Below, in pieces: positions 7,964 through 16,266 of a stretch of 64,000 nt of DNA (its first letter is position 1; each line of letters begins with the position of its first letter). Under the pieces are notes generated by a model that was not told the origin of the DNA, searched no databases, and saw only the letters and a program-made list of their open reading frames with translations. Origin of the DNA: Planctomycetales bacterium (lineage in GTDB: Bacteria; Planctomycetota; Planctomycetia; Isosphaerales; Isosphaeraceae). The DNA lies in NCBI GenBank assembly GCA_027449865.1, contig DAIDKV010000025.1:1-64000 (forward strand), written 5' to 3'. A program made the translations under genes and the position numbers.

Positions 7964-9100
7964 ATGAAGCTCACGATGCAACTCCAACTGCTGCCGACCG
8001 CCGACCATAAGGCTCAACTCCTGGAGACGATGGAGCGGTTCAACGAAGCTGCCACCTTCGCCGCGAAGGCCGGTTTCGAGCACAAGGTCTACGGCCAGGT
8101 TGCGATCCACGGGCTCGCTTATCGCGAGATCCGGGAGCGGTTCGGTTTGTCGGCGCAGATGGCCGTGAGGGCCATCGCCAAGGCGGTGGAGTGCTTCCAG
8201 CGGGACAAAACGGTCTGCCCGACCTTCAAGCCACGGGGAGCCATCTGCTATGACCAGCGTGTCCTGAGCTTCAAGGGCCTGACGGCCGTCAGCCTGTGGG
8301 CGATGACGGGGCGACTCCTGATCCCGTTCGTCTGCGGCGGCTACCAGAAGGAGCGGCAAGGGCGGATCAAGGGGCAGGCCGATCTCGTCTATCGCGGGGG
8401 TAAGTTCTACCTGCTCTGCACGATCGAGTTGCCGGAAGGCTCCCCGATCGAGCCGACCGACGTGATTGGGGTCGATCTCGGGATCGTCAACGTCGCCACC
8501 GACTCGACCGGCGAAGTCTTCTCGGGGGCCGAAGTCCAGAGGAACCGGCGTCGCCGCGCGACGGCCCGCAAGCAGCACCAGCGGAAGGGGAGTAAGAGGG
8601 CCAAGCGGAAACTCAAGCAGATGGCCGGGCGGCAACGCCGCTTCCAGGCCAAAACGAACCACGAGATCAGCAAGAAACTGGTGGCCAAGGCCAAGGCACT
8701 CGGCGTCGGCATCGCGATGGAGGATCTCTCCGGCATCCGCGACCGCGTCGAGCCAACGGTTGGCAGGCGATTCCGCCGCCAGTTCGGGAATTGGGGCTTC
8801 GCCCAACTGGGCCTGTTCGTGGAGTACAAGGCCAAACTCGCGGGTGTGCCCGTGATCCAGGTCGATCCTCGGAACAGCAGCCGCACTTGCTCGAAGTGCG
8901 GCCACTGCGAGAAGGGCAACCGACCCGATCAGGCTACGTTCCGTTGCAGGCACTGCGGATACTCCACGAACGCCGATCTCAACGCCGCCGAGAATCTCCG
9001 GATTCGAGGCTTGGGGCACCTTGTAAACGGCCCCGAAAAGTCGCCGGTCGGTCCGGTTCTTCCGGTCCGTCGAACCGAGCGGCAAAGCCCCCTCCTTTAG
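7964..9100 (+). CDS. tnpB: TnpB, RNA-guided nuclease of IS200/IS605 family
   Basis: A complete 378-residue TnpB (OrfB). The split RuvC domain has all three catalytic acids: Asp171 in GVDLGIVNVAT, Glu253 in MEDLSGI and Asp338 in NADLNAAENL. A zinc finger is formed by Cys309, Cys312, Cys328 and Cys331 (CSKCG and CRHCG). The N-terminal HTH-like region and a basic RRRRATARKQ segment around 195-220 fit RNA binding. TnpB proteins of this family cleave DNA guided by an RNA from the element's right end. The TAG stop lies inside the right-end hairpin. There is no frameshift or missing motif, so the enzyme is probably functional even though no transposase accompanies it. Confidence 0.93.
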   Translation: MKLTMQLQLLPTADHKAQLLETMERFNEAATFAAKAGFEHKVYGQVAIHGLAYREIRERFGLSAQMAVRAIAKAVECFQRDKTVCPTFKPRGAICYDQRVLSFKGLTAVSLWAMTGRLLIPFVCGGYQKERQGRIKGQADLVYRGGKFYLLCTIELPEGSPIEPTDVIGVDLGIVNVATDSTGEVFSGAEVQRNRRRRATARKQHQRKGSKRAKRKLKQMAGRQRRFQAKTNHEISKKLVAKAKALGVGIAMEDLSGIRDRVEPTVGRRFRRQFGNWGFAQLGLFVEYKAKLAGVPVIQVDPRNSSRTCSKCGHCEKGNRPDQATFRCRHCGYSTNADLNAAENLRIRGLGHLVNGPEKSPVGPVLPVRRTERQSPLL

Positions 9101-9107
9101 GAGGAGG
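8950..9107 (+). ncRNA. putative omega RNA (reRNA) of TnpB
   Basis: In characterised TnpB elements the guide scaffold overlaps the 3' end of tnpB and the right end, and the guide is the host DNA immediately past that end. Here the interval holds GC-rich self-complementary stretches (for example GGTCGGTCCGG and CCGGTCCGTCG) and ends in the right-end hairpin. The 5' boundary is a guess. The predicted guide would begin near 9108 with sequence ATGTTTACGACC or slightly upstream of it. Confidence 0.35.
9091..9104. repeat. right-end hairpin of the TnpB element
   Basis: CCTCCT at 9091-9096 pairs with AGGAGG at 9099-9104 around a two-base loop. The tnpB stop codon TAG at 9098-9100 is part of the hairpin, as is common in compact elements of this group. 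Confidence 0.7.
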
Positions 9108-9194
9108 ATGTTTACGACCGGCGGTCCTCTTCCGACGCCCGAGATTCGGCAGGGCATCCCGCCGCGGCGGATCGGGCGAACGCCGCGGTATCGA

Positions 9195-10331
9195 TCAATA
9201 AGAATCGGCGCTGATGACTTCGCCCTGGGCCCGCGAGCCGAGCCCCCAGAGCGTGAGCTGGCTGACCGAGTTCTTCAGGAACCGGGCCGAGCCGTCGGCC
9301 ATCAGGATGTTGCAGCCTCCAGGATGGTGGCTACTCAGACCGAAGTAGCCGTAGTCGTCGTCGGTGTCGCCCAGGCCGTACATATCGGCACCACAGTTCG
9401 GGTAGGGGGGATTCGGGCCCACCAGAGTGTTACCCAGAGTATGGAAGAAGAGGCCGACGCACCAGTCCTGGCCCAGCTCATTGTAGGGATTGCCCTGCGA
9501 GTTCGCCGACGGAATCTGCTGGGCGCATTGCCGGAGCCACTGGTTGAAGCCGTAGCCGCCCGCCGGCATCAGCAACAACGGCGAGCCGGGGGTCGCTCCG
9601 GTCGGGAGTGTGGGTCCCATCGGAACAGCATCCTGCGGCAGCGTCAGGGTATTCTTGTTCGAACCCGTGATCCATTCGCCGAAGGCGATCGTATTCGAGG
9701 TCCCGTCGGTCACCGACTGAATGCCGATCGCGGGACCGAAAACCTGGAACATTCCATTCGGCGCCGCCGAGCCGACCGGCAGTTCGGCATACGGACTGTT
9801 GCCATACTGGTTCATCCCCGAGCCGACCGAGGCGAAATAGGTGTTGCCCGGGAAGAAATACGAGACCGACGAATATTGCGAGTACAACTGATTCTGGTTC
9901 GAGGGGCAGAGAAACGCGCTGATCGCCTGCGTGGTCGCCGTGGTCTGGGCCAGGTCGTCGCCATTTCCATTGTCCTCGGAGACGAGGCTGAAGTTGATCG
10001 AATTGTAGGTCGTCGTCTGCTCCATGAACGAGAGCAGCATCGACTGGGCACTCCAGCATCCCCAACCCTGGGCGACCTGCCCCGAGAGGTTGCTCGTGTT
10101 CGACCCGCCAGGGGGAAAGCAGTTGTTGGCGGAGTGATAGTTGTGCATCGCCAGGCCGATCTGCTTCAGGTTGTTGGTGCACTGGGCCCGCCTCGCTGCC
10201 TCACGCGCCGCCTGGACCGCCGGCAGCAAGAGCGCGATCAGGACTGCGATGATGGCGATGACGACCAGCAACTCGATCAGGGTGAAGCCACTCGCCGGAC
10301 GACGCCGGGACGCCGAGAGAAGAATGCACAT
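9195..10331 (-). CDS. DUF1559 pseudopilin-like protein
   Basis: A 378-residue member of the large planctomycete DUF1559 family. The N-terminus carries a type IV prepilin/pseudopilin signature, [20 protein letters not shown], with the cleavage Gly before Phe and the conserved Glu at +5. This helix is followed by [18 protein letters not shown], typical of the family. The C-terminus has the H-X9-DG motif, [12 protein letters not shown]. It is probably processed by a prepilin peptidase and anchored in the cell envelope; precise function is unknown. Ribosome site AGGAG is six bases upstream. It follows a small lipoprotein gene by 85 bases, so the two are likely cotranscribed. Confidence 0.93.
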   Translation of the reverse strand: MCILLSASRRRPASGFTLIELLVVIAIIAVLIALLLPAVQAAREAARRAQCTNNLKQIGLAMHNYHSANNCFPPGGSNTSNLSGQVAQGWGCWSAQSMLLSFMEQTTTYNSINFSLVSEDNGNGDDLAQTTATTQAISAFLCPSNQNQLYSQYSSVSYFFPGNTYFASVGSGMNQYGNSPYAELPVGSAAPNGMFQVFGPAIGIQSVTDGTSNTIAFGEWITGSNKNTLTLPQDAVPMGPTLPTGATPGSPLLLMPAGGYGFNQWLRQCAQQIPSANSQGNPYNELGQDWCVGLFFHTLGNTLVGPNPPYPNCGADMYGLGDTDDDYGYFGLSSHHPGGCNILMADGSARFLKNSVSQLTLWGLGSRAQGEVISADSY

Positions 10332-10416
10332 GGGTTGCTCCTAACGAATGCTCGGACAGAGATGAGGAATGTCGCCGTTCAGGGAGCCATCAAGCCTGAT
10401 CAAGGTCGCGGGGCGA

Positions 10417-10629
10417 TCAGGGCTGGGCCGTCTTCGATCGCGGCGGCGACCCAAATTTGGGACGAGGTGGCAGACGTCGAGCCGCCGACTTGCCGCCGGC
10501 TGACACCTGGGGAGGTGGCTGCAGCTCGGCAAGGTCGGTCTGTCCGCCCTCGCTGCCCCCACAGCCAGCCGACGAGGTGAGTGCCACCCCCGCCATCAGC
10601 AACGCCAGCAGAGTCTTTTTGGGCTGCAT
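10417..10629 (-). CDS. small lipoprotein
   Basis: A 70-residue protein with a lipoprotein signal: MQPKKTLLALLMAGVALTSS followed by lipobox SAGC, so the mature protein would start at a lipidated Cys near residue 23. The mature part is short, rich in Pro, Gly and Ser, and has no recognisable domain. AAGGAGG lies eight bases before the ATG at 10629. Small lipoproteins encoded next to DUF1559 genes are common in planctomycetes, but no function is established. Confidence 0.7.
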   Translation of the reverse strand: MQPKKTLLALLMAGVALTSSAGCGGSEGGQTDLAELQPPPQVSAGGKSAARRLPPRPKFGSPPRSKTAQP

Positions 10630-10832
10630 CTCGGTCCCTCCTTGCCTTCTTCGGTGGAGTCGCACGACCGGGAATGGAGAATGGGGATGTCTTCAGATCC
10701 ACCGATCCTAGCAGATCCTTATCGACGCCCCTCAACGGTTCCCGCCCCGTTCCGCAGAGAAGCCGCGTTTGCTACGATGCGGAGTTATGCGTACAACTGC
10801 CTCTTCACGCAATGCTGGGGGAAGGCCCGTCC

Positions 10833-11897
10833 ATGTCGATGCGTGACAGTCCTTCCGAATTCTGGGTCGAGCTGATGCGTCGCACCGGCGAACTGCATCA
10901 CAACGAGTCGTGGCTGGCACGTCGGTTGGGCGTCCCGGTGCAGACGCTCTCGTCCTGGAAGCAACGTAACCAGTTCCGCCGCTCGTGCCTGCCGGCGACC
11001 GCGATGCTGCTGCACTGGGACGGCCTTGACGAGGAATCCGCCGCCCGGCTCGGCGTCGGACTCATCGAGGGACGCGTACCCGAAAAGATCGAATCGCACC
11101 CGACCGAGGAGGCCCTGCGCCGGGTCAACCGCGAATATCGAGTCGCGGAGAAGGTGTTCCGTCGCTATGCCGGGCAGACAGTCCGCGTCCTCCAAACCCT
11201 GGGCGAGAATTGCTTCTATGCCTTCACCGCTCCGACCAACACGCCTTATGAGTTCGAGAACACCCCGGATGGGCACGGCATCGCCCTCTCGCTGGCTCAG
11301 GCGCTCTGCCGGGGGACCTTGTGCCTCTATATCCGGCCGAATGAGGAGGGAATCTCGTACTACCGCGATATCTGGGGTTACGGCCAGCTCGTCTACAAGG
11401 ATCACGCCCGTGTTGAGATGGAGGCGTTCCGGTCGCTGCTGGGAAACTGGATGGTCAGAGGCGAGGTGCCGGGCCAGCCGAAGCTCTCCGTCGCCGAGGC
11501 CGATCGCATTCTCCACGAGCGGCTCGACCAGTGCTATGTCAGTCGGTCGCCGATGTGGATGCCGGGCGTCAGCCTGAGCATGATCGGCTGGACCCACGCC
11601 CGGGAATTGAAGTCGCGGATGACAATCAGCCTTCCAGGTGCCCGTTTCGGCGGAATGCTGGTCTACCCTCGATACCTGACCCTGGAGTTCCGCTTCATGC
11701 GCTTCCTCCGCGCCGTCGTGCTTGAGGGTTGCAAGGAGATCGAATCGGACCGGGAAAGCCGGAACGATGGCAAGGTTCAGGTCGACGCTCTCAACGACGA
11801 GCGTCACCTCCGGGCCCGCCATCGCTTTTACCAGAAGTATTCTCAGCTACTCCGGTCGGTCTACAGCATCGAGCCGCCCGAGGGCGCACTAACCTGA
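10833..11897 (+). CDS. orphan protein with HTH-like N-terminus
   Basis: A protein of about 354 residues that I cannot place in a named family. Residues about 10-60 look like a helix-turn-helix: NESWLARRLGVPVQTLSSWK resembles Cro/C1-type domains. The remaining 280 residues are a soluble alpha/beta region with no signal peptide or membrane segment; it includes FENTPDGHGIALSLAQALC and a GISYYRDIWGYGQLVYKDHA segment. It may be a transcription regulator with a ligand- or partner-binding domain. ATG 10833 is chosen because GGAAGG lies about seven bases upstream; ATG 10812 and 10839 are alternatives. It is monocistronic and diverges from the lipoprotein-DUF1559 pair. Confidence 0.65.
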   Translation: MSMRDSPSEFWVELMRRTGELHHNESWLARRLGVPVQTLSSWKQRNQFRRSCLPATAMLLHWDGLDEESAARLGVGLIEGRVPEKIESHPTEEALRRVNREYRVAEKVFRRYAGQTVRVLQTLGENCFYAFTAPTNTPYEFENTPDGHGIALSLAQALCRGTLCLYIRPNEEGISYYRDIWGYGQLVYKDHARVEMEAFRSLLGNWMVRGEVPGQPKLSVAEADRILHERLDQCYVSRSPMWMPGVSLSMIGWTHARELKSRMTISLPGARFGGMLVYPRYLTLEFRFMRFLRAVVLEGCKEIESDRESRNDGKVQVDALNDERHLRARHRFYQKYSQLLRSVYSIEPPEGALT

Positions 11898-12107
11898 CCG
11901 TCGCGAGCCGCCAGACGGATCGCCTCAACGGTCTTGCGAGGATGGGCCTATCCCTTCGTTGTTCGGCCCCGAGGAATTCCGCCCCCTCCGAACAAATTCG
12001 CTTGCAACCCACGCGCGGAATCGACTACAAGTGTCTTACTCTCCGGCCGGATGGTCGATCGACCGCCCCGGGGATCGCGGCTTCCGACCACGTACAGGAA
12101 GAGCCTG

Positions 12108-14222
12108 ATGCGTCTGGCGATCGCGATGCTCGTCATGTTGATGGCTCCCTGCCTGGCGATCGGCCAGACCGGGACGGATCCGAAGGACCCGAACAAGGTC
12201 TCCAACGACGACCCGGCGCGTCCGCTCCAGATGCCGCCCGCCTCGACCGAGACCAGGGAAGCTCTCGGGGACTTCGACCGCTTCCAGCGTCGGGGGGCCT
12301 GGGAACGCGCGCTGAAATCGCTCTACACCATTCCCGATGATCAGGCGCGGCGGTTTGTCGATGGCGAGAAAGGCTTCATCATCCCGGTCGATCGCCGACG
12401 CCGGGCGGTCCTGGCGGCACTCCCGGCGGCCGGTCAGGCGGCCTGCCGGCTCTTCCACGACGCCGACGCGAAAAAGCTGCTGGATGAGGCCGACGGCCCG
12501 GACGAGCTGAAGAAGCTGGAACGGGTCTACTCGGCGTATTTCATCACGACGGTCGGCGACAATGCCGCCGATCGCCTGGGAGACCTCTACTTCGAACAGG
12601 GACGGTTTGACCGCGCCGCCGATTGCTGGCTCGACGTCCTGCGCGAGCGGCCCGACACCGACCTCGCCCCGGCGATGCTGGCCGTGAAAGCCGCGCTCGC
12701 CCTCGATCGCGCCGGACGATACTCGGAACTCGAGCAGCTTCGCGGCGAGATCGCCGAAAAATACCGCGACGAACCCATCACCATCGGCGGCCGATCGGGG
12801 TCCGCGGCCGAGGTGCTGGCGAAGCTTCTCGGCGAGGTCGCGTCCGGAGCCGAGCCGGCTGGACCCACCGCCCAGACGCCGGGGCCTCATGTCTCCGGGG
12901 CGATCGAGCCAGGCTGGCAGCTTCGGATCGGCGATTCCATCGAGGCCGGCATGCAGCCGATCGAACGGAACCAGTGGCGGTCGAACGCGCTGAGCGTCGC
13001 TGTCCCGACCGTCGCGATCCACGGCGATAAGCTCTACGTCAATTATCTGAGCCACGTCCTGGCTCTCAACATGGACAACGGTAAACTGCTTTGGCGAACC
13101 GGCTCCTTCCACAACATCGAACTGATCGCGATGCAGCCCGTCGGTCAGATGCTCGATCCCTCCCGGTTCGCGGTCGTCGCCTCGGGCGAGTACGTCTGGG
13201 CGCTCTCACGTGACGTAAAAGACCAGAACATGATGGCGCCGTTCCAGTTGATCTGCTATCGGGCGGAGAACGGCGAGGTGATCTGGAAATCATCCGACGG
13301 GGCCGACTATGCGAATTTCGAGCTGGTCGGCGTGCCGGTGCTGGCCGAGGGGAAACTGTTTCTCGCCGCGAAGACCGGGGGGCCGAACCGCCGGATGATG
13401 GGGATGCAGCAGCAGCCGCAACAGTTCGCGCTGGCAATCCGGCCCCACGACGGCAAGATCCTCTGGAAGACCGAGATCGGAGCTTTCCGCCAGGGAGAGC
13501 GGTATTACTTTTATTACTACATGAAGGATGACGCTCCCCAGCCGAGGCTGGTGTATCGATCAGGAGCGATTTATGTCGATACGAACGTCGGCATTCTGGG
13601 CCGGCTCGACGCTGAGACCGGAACACTCGACTGGGGCTTCGGCTACAAGACCGAATCGTTCTCGGCGAACTCGTGGATGTCTTACTACTACAATCGGCCC
13701 GAGCCGGGGGCTGGTCCTGCGGTGCCCATCTCGATCGGTTCGTCGATGCTGGTCAAGGGGATGCAGTCGGATCGTCTCACGGCGATCGATCCGGACCGAA
13801 TGAAGGTGCTCTGGGACCGGCCGATCGCCAGGAAATCGCGGCTGCTGGGAATCGTCGGCGATACCATGATTCTTGGCGGGGCCGAACTCTCGGCGGTCGA
13901 TCTGAAGACGCGGTCGATGCTCTGGTCGACACACCTTCCGGGCGAGAGCCTGGATTGTCGAGTGCTGGTCCGGCCCGACGGGATCTGGCAGTTGACGCCG
14001 AGAGGAATTTTTGAGGTCGATCCGGCCTCGGGCGAGGTGCGCCGGATCTTTCGTGGGAACGACCTGGGCTCGGCCGGCGGCGACCTGGTGCTGACCGACC
14101 GTTGGCTGCTCTCGATCTCGAACCAGACGATCACCGCCTACCCGCGCCGGGAGGGCGGAGCCGCGGCGCCCGCCACCGCGAGCACCGTCCACGACACCAT
14201 GAAGGAGAAGGCTTCGCCATGA
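12108..14222 (+). CDS. exported PQQ-like beta-propeller protein with TPR-like N-terminal region
   Basis: A 704-residue exported protein. A signal peptide covers residues 1-20 (MRLAIAMLVMLMAPCLAIGQ). Residues about 45-260 are helical and include a TPR-like unit (ADRLGDLYFEQGRFDRAADC). From about 300 onward are PQQ-like propeller blades, with repeats such as LALNMDNGKLLWRT, YRAENGEVIWKS, RPHDGKILWKTEIG and GRLDAETGTLDWGF. No PQQ-ligating residues can be claimed, so it may be a structural propeller of the BamB type rather than a dehydrogenase. AGGAAGAG precedes the ATG. It overlaps the SIMPL gene by four bases (ATGA), making it the first gene of the 12-23 kb cluster. Confidence 0.85.
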   Translation: MRLAIAMLVMLMAPCLAIGQTGTDPKDPNKVSNDDPARPLQMPPASTETREALGDFDRFQRRGAWERALKSLYTIPDDQARRFVDGEKGFIIPVDRRRRAVLAALPAAGQAACRLFHDADAKKLLDEADGPDELKKLERVYSAYFITTVGDNAADRLGDLYFEQGRFDRAADCWLDVLRERPDTDLAPAMLAVKAALALDRAGRYSELEQLRGEIAEKYRDEPITIGGRSGSAAEVLAKLLGEVASGAEPAGPTAQTPGPHVSGAIEPGWQLRIGDSIEAGMQPIERNQWRSNALSVAVPTVAIHGDKLYVNYLSHVLALNMDNGKLLWRTGSFHNIELIAMQPVGQMLDPSRFAVVASGEYVWALSRDVKDQNMMAPFQLICYRAENGEVIWKSSDGADYANFELVGVPVLAEGKLFLAAKTGGPNRRMMGMQQQPQQFALAIRPHDGKILWKTEIGAFRQGERYYFYYYMKDDAPQPRLVYRSGAIYVDTNVGILGRLDAETGTLDWGFGYKTESFSANSWMSYYYNRPEPGAGPAVPISIGSSMLVKGMQSDRLTAIDPDRMKVLWDRPIARKSRLLGIVGDTMILGGAELSAVDLKTRSMLWSTHLPGESLDCRVLVRPDGIWQLTPRGIFEVDPASGEVRRIFRGNDLGSAGGDLVLTDRWLLSISNQTITAYPRREGGAAAPATASTVHDTMKEKASP

Positions 14223-15109
14223 GCAAGTCGGCAATCGCGGCCCTCGCCCTGGTGATCGCGGCGGCCGGGTCGGCCCGGGCGCAGATCTACTACGGGCCGT
14301 ACTACGCCGCCGCCGCCAGCGGGGGCCCTTCCGGAAATATCGAGGGGTTCACGGTCGTTGGCAAGTCGACCGTGTTGACCCGCCCCGACGTCGTGGAAAT
14401 CGACCTCTCTGTCTCGGCCGGAAGCGAGTTGACGGCCGACGCCATCGTGAAATATCGGGACGCTCGGAGGAAGCTCAGCGAGGCGTTCGCCGGGCTCAAG
14501 CTGGCCAACGTCAGCCTGGAGGAGCGCGGGCTGAAGGTCAACCAGAAGGGCAACGACAACAGCGGATACTTCTTCGGCTACCAGCCGAACCAGCGGACGC
14601 GGACCGAGGTTCAGCTCTCGCGCCGGCTGGTCGTCCGTGGCAAGGACCTCCGCAAGATGGACGAAGACGCCGTGCTTCAGCTTGTCGCCAAATTGCTCGA
14701 CGTCGCGCAAGATGCGGGCGGGCACGTTGGACCGCAGCAGGAGCAGAACGATTACTACTCCTGGCGGTTCGGCGGCGGGTCGAGCAACAGCCTGGTCCGG
14801 TTTGTGGTCGAGGACTTCGACAAGCTTCAGGAATCGGCCTACGAAAAGGCGGTCGCCGACGCCCGTTCTCGGGCCGAGCGGCTGGCCCGGCTGAGCAAGG
14901 TCGAACTGGGGCCGATCGTCGCGGTGCGCGAGGTCATCGTTCCCGGAGATGCCGGAGCCGGGCCAAACTCGACCGCAAAGGACGACGACCACCCTCGCAA
15001 GCGGCTGGAGACCAGCGGATACCAGGAGATCCCGGTCCACGTCGAGCTGCTCGTGCGGTTCGAGATCCGGACCCCGGCCGACTCCAAGATACGGGCGACC
15101 CAGCGATGA
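14219..15109 (+). CDS. SIMPL domain (DUF541) exported protein
   Basis: A 296-residue protein with a signal peptide ending AAGSARA near residue 21 and a SIMPL/DUF541 domain. The family signature is visible in FTVVGKSTVLTRPDVVEIDL at the N-terminal strand and in the later AYEKAVADARSRAERLARLS helix. SIMPL proteins are periplasmic or outer-membrane beta-rich proteins, named after a mouse kinase-interacting protein, and the bacterial function is poorly known. Start overlaps the upstream stop by four bases and the downstream gene overlaps this stop in the same way, so three genes are translationally coupled. A Tyr-rich YYGPYYAAAASGG segment follows the signal peptide. Confidence 0.87.
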   Translation: MSKSAIAALALVIAAAGSARAQIYYGPYYAAAASGGPSGNIEGFTVVGKSTVLTRPDVVEIDLSVSAGSELTADAIVKYRDARRKLSEAFAGLKLANVSLEERGLKVNQKGNDNSGYFFGYQPNQRTRTEVQLSRRLVVRGKDLRKMDEDAVLQLVAKLLDVAQDAGGHVGPQQEQNDYYSWRFGGGSSNSLVRFVVEDFDKLQESAYEKAVADARSRAERLARLSKVELGPIVAVREVIVPGDAGAGPNSTAKDDDHPRKRLETSGYQEIPVHVELLVRFEIRTPADSKIRATQR

Positions 15110-16230
15110 CCAGCCATCCGATCGAATCCGGGGCGGGCCGGTCGTTCACGCGGCCGGATCGCCGGGCTTTTCTGAAACGATCCGGGGCCGCAATGGCCGG
15201 CGGGCTCGGCCTGCTCGAGTTTTTGTCATGGCTTTCGAGATCAGTCCTTGGTGCCGACGGCAAGGAAGTTCTACCAAAGCACGTCACGCCCGAGACACTC
15301 CGCGCCGTCGTGAAGGGGATGGATTTCCTCGCGGGCCGGCAGAGCGACGACGGCTCGTGGATCGTCGGTGGAGGCGAGGCCTACCCTGTGGCGATGACCG
15401 GCCTTGCGGGTACAGCGATGCTCGCACACGGTAACTCGCCGACCCGCGGGCACTACTCGAAGAACGTGCAGGGAGCGGTCGAGTTCCTGGTCCGGTGCGG
15501 GACGCCTAACGGCCTGATCACCGGCCCAACGCAGGACAGTGGCCAGCCGATGCACGGCCACGGCTTTGCGCTGATGTTCCTGGCGTGTGTCTACGGAATG
15601 ATCACCAAGGAGTCGCTTCGCAACCAGGTTCGGAGCGTGATCCGGAAAGCGATCACCCTGACCAGCCAGGGGCAAAGCGTCGACGGCGGGTGGACCTACG
15701 TCCCCGGCGGCGGCGACGAGGGATCGGTCACGGTCACGCAGGTCCAGGCCCTCCGCGCCGCGCACAACGCAGGGTTCCTCGTCCCTCGCTCGGTGATCGA
15801 GGAGGCAACCAGGTATCTCGAACGCTGTCGAACTCCCGAAGGCGGGATCGAGTACTCGCTCCGCTCCGGCGGAGGGCCCCGTCTCCCGATCTCCGCCGCC
15901 GCCGTCGCCACGCTCTACAACGCCGGGCAGTTCGACAGCACCATCGCCACCGACTGCCTGAAATACGTCTGGGACCAGTTCCGAGCCAACGAGGGATTCA
16001 ACAAGGGCGGACATGCTTTTTACACGCATCTTTATGCGTCACAAGGTTTCTACATGGCCGGCGACCAGTACTGGGACGCCTATTTCCCCAAGACCCGCGA
16101 CCAGTTGATCGCGATGCAGCAGCCCGACGGATCCTGGCAGGGAGACGGCATCGGCCAGGTCTATGGAACCGCGATCGCCGCGATCATCCTGCAATTGCCG
16201 TTCAAATATTTGCCGGTATTCCAGCGCTGA
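15106..16230 (+). CDS. Tat-exported prenyltransferase/squalene-cyclase-fold repeat protein
   Basis: A 374-residue protein with a twin-arginine signal (DRRAFLKRSGAAMAGG) and several repeats of the prenyltransferase/squalene oxidase type: LAGRQSDDGSWIVGG, SQGQSVDGGWTYVPG, CRTPEGGIEYSL and MQQPDGSWQGDG. These form an alpha/alpha barrel. I see no DCTAE motif of true terpene cyclases, so it is probably not a cyclase; related proteins in planctomycete clusters are thought to be structural or carbohydrate/peptide binding. It is coupled to the SIMPL gene by an ATGA overlap and lies 36 bases before moxR, which links the exported proteins with the MoxR/VWA genes. Confidence 0.85.
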   Translation: MTSHPIESGAGRSFTRPDRRAFLKRSGAAMAGGLGLLEFLSWLSRSVLGADGKEVLPKHVTPETLRAVVKGMDFLAGRQSDDGSWIVGGGEAYPVAMTGLAGTAMLAHGNSPTRGHYSKNVQGAVEFLVRCGTPNGLITGPTQDSGQPMHGHGFALMFLACVYGMITKESLRNQVRSVIRKAITLTSQGQSVDGGWTYVPGGGDEGSVTVTQVQALRAAHNAGFLVPRSVIEEATRYLERCRTPEGGIEYSLRSGGGPRLPISAAAVATLYNAGQFDSTIATDCLKYVWDQFRANEGFNKGGHAFYTHLYASQGFYMAGDQYWDAYFPKTRDQLIAMQQPDGSWQGDGIGQVYGTAIAAIILQLPFKYLPVFQR

Positions 16231-16266
16231 CCTGCACTTCAAGCCCGGTAAAACGAGGACGCGACC

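Larger units (their letters stand above)
7871..9107 (+). mobile_element. solo-TnpB element of the IS200/IS605 group
   Basis: A single tnpB gene is bounded by two short hairpins, at 7871-7890 on the left and 9091-9104 on the right, with no tnpA in between or nearby. This is the layout of IS1341/IS605-type elements that need a TnpA in trans for movement. The left end (TGCCGCTCCGTTCG just inside the hairpin) is similar to the reverse complement of the right end (TGCCGCTCGGTTCG), so the ends also form an imperfect inverted repeat. Exact boundaries are inferred from the hairpins; no target duplication is expected for this group. Confidence 0.75.

Noticed and set aside
7880-9157. 425-residue frame antisense to tnpB
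   Set aside because: It mirrors the conserved TnpB codons and lacks any domain of its own.
9195-10331. DUF1559 protein as a true type IV pilin or secretion pseudopilin
   Set aside because: The N-terminal signature fits, but no pilus or secretion ATPase, assembly protein or prepilin peptidase gene is nearby, and the DUF1559 body is not that of a pilin.
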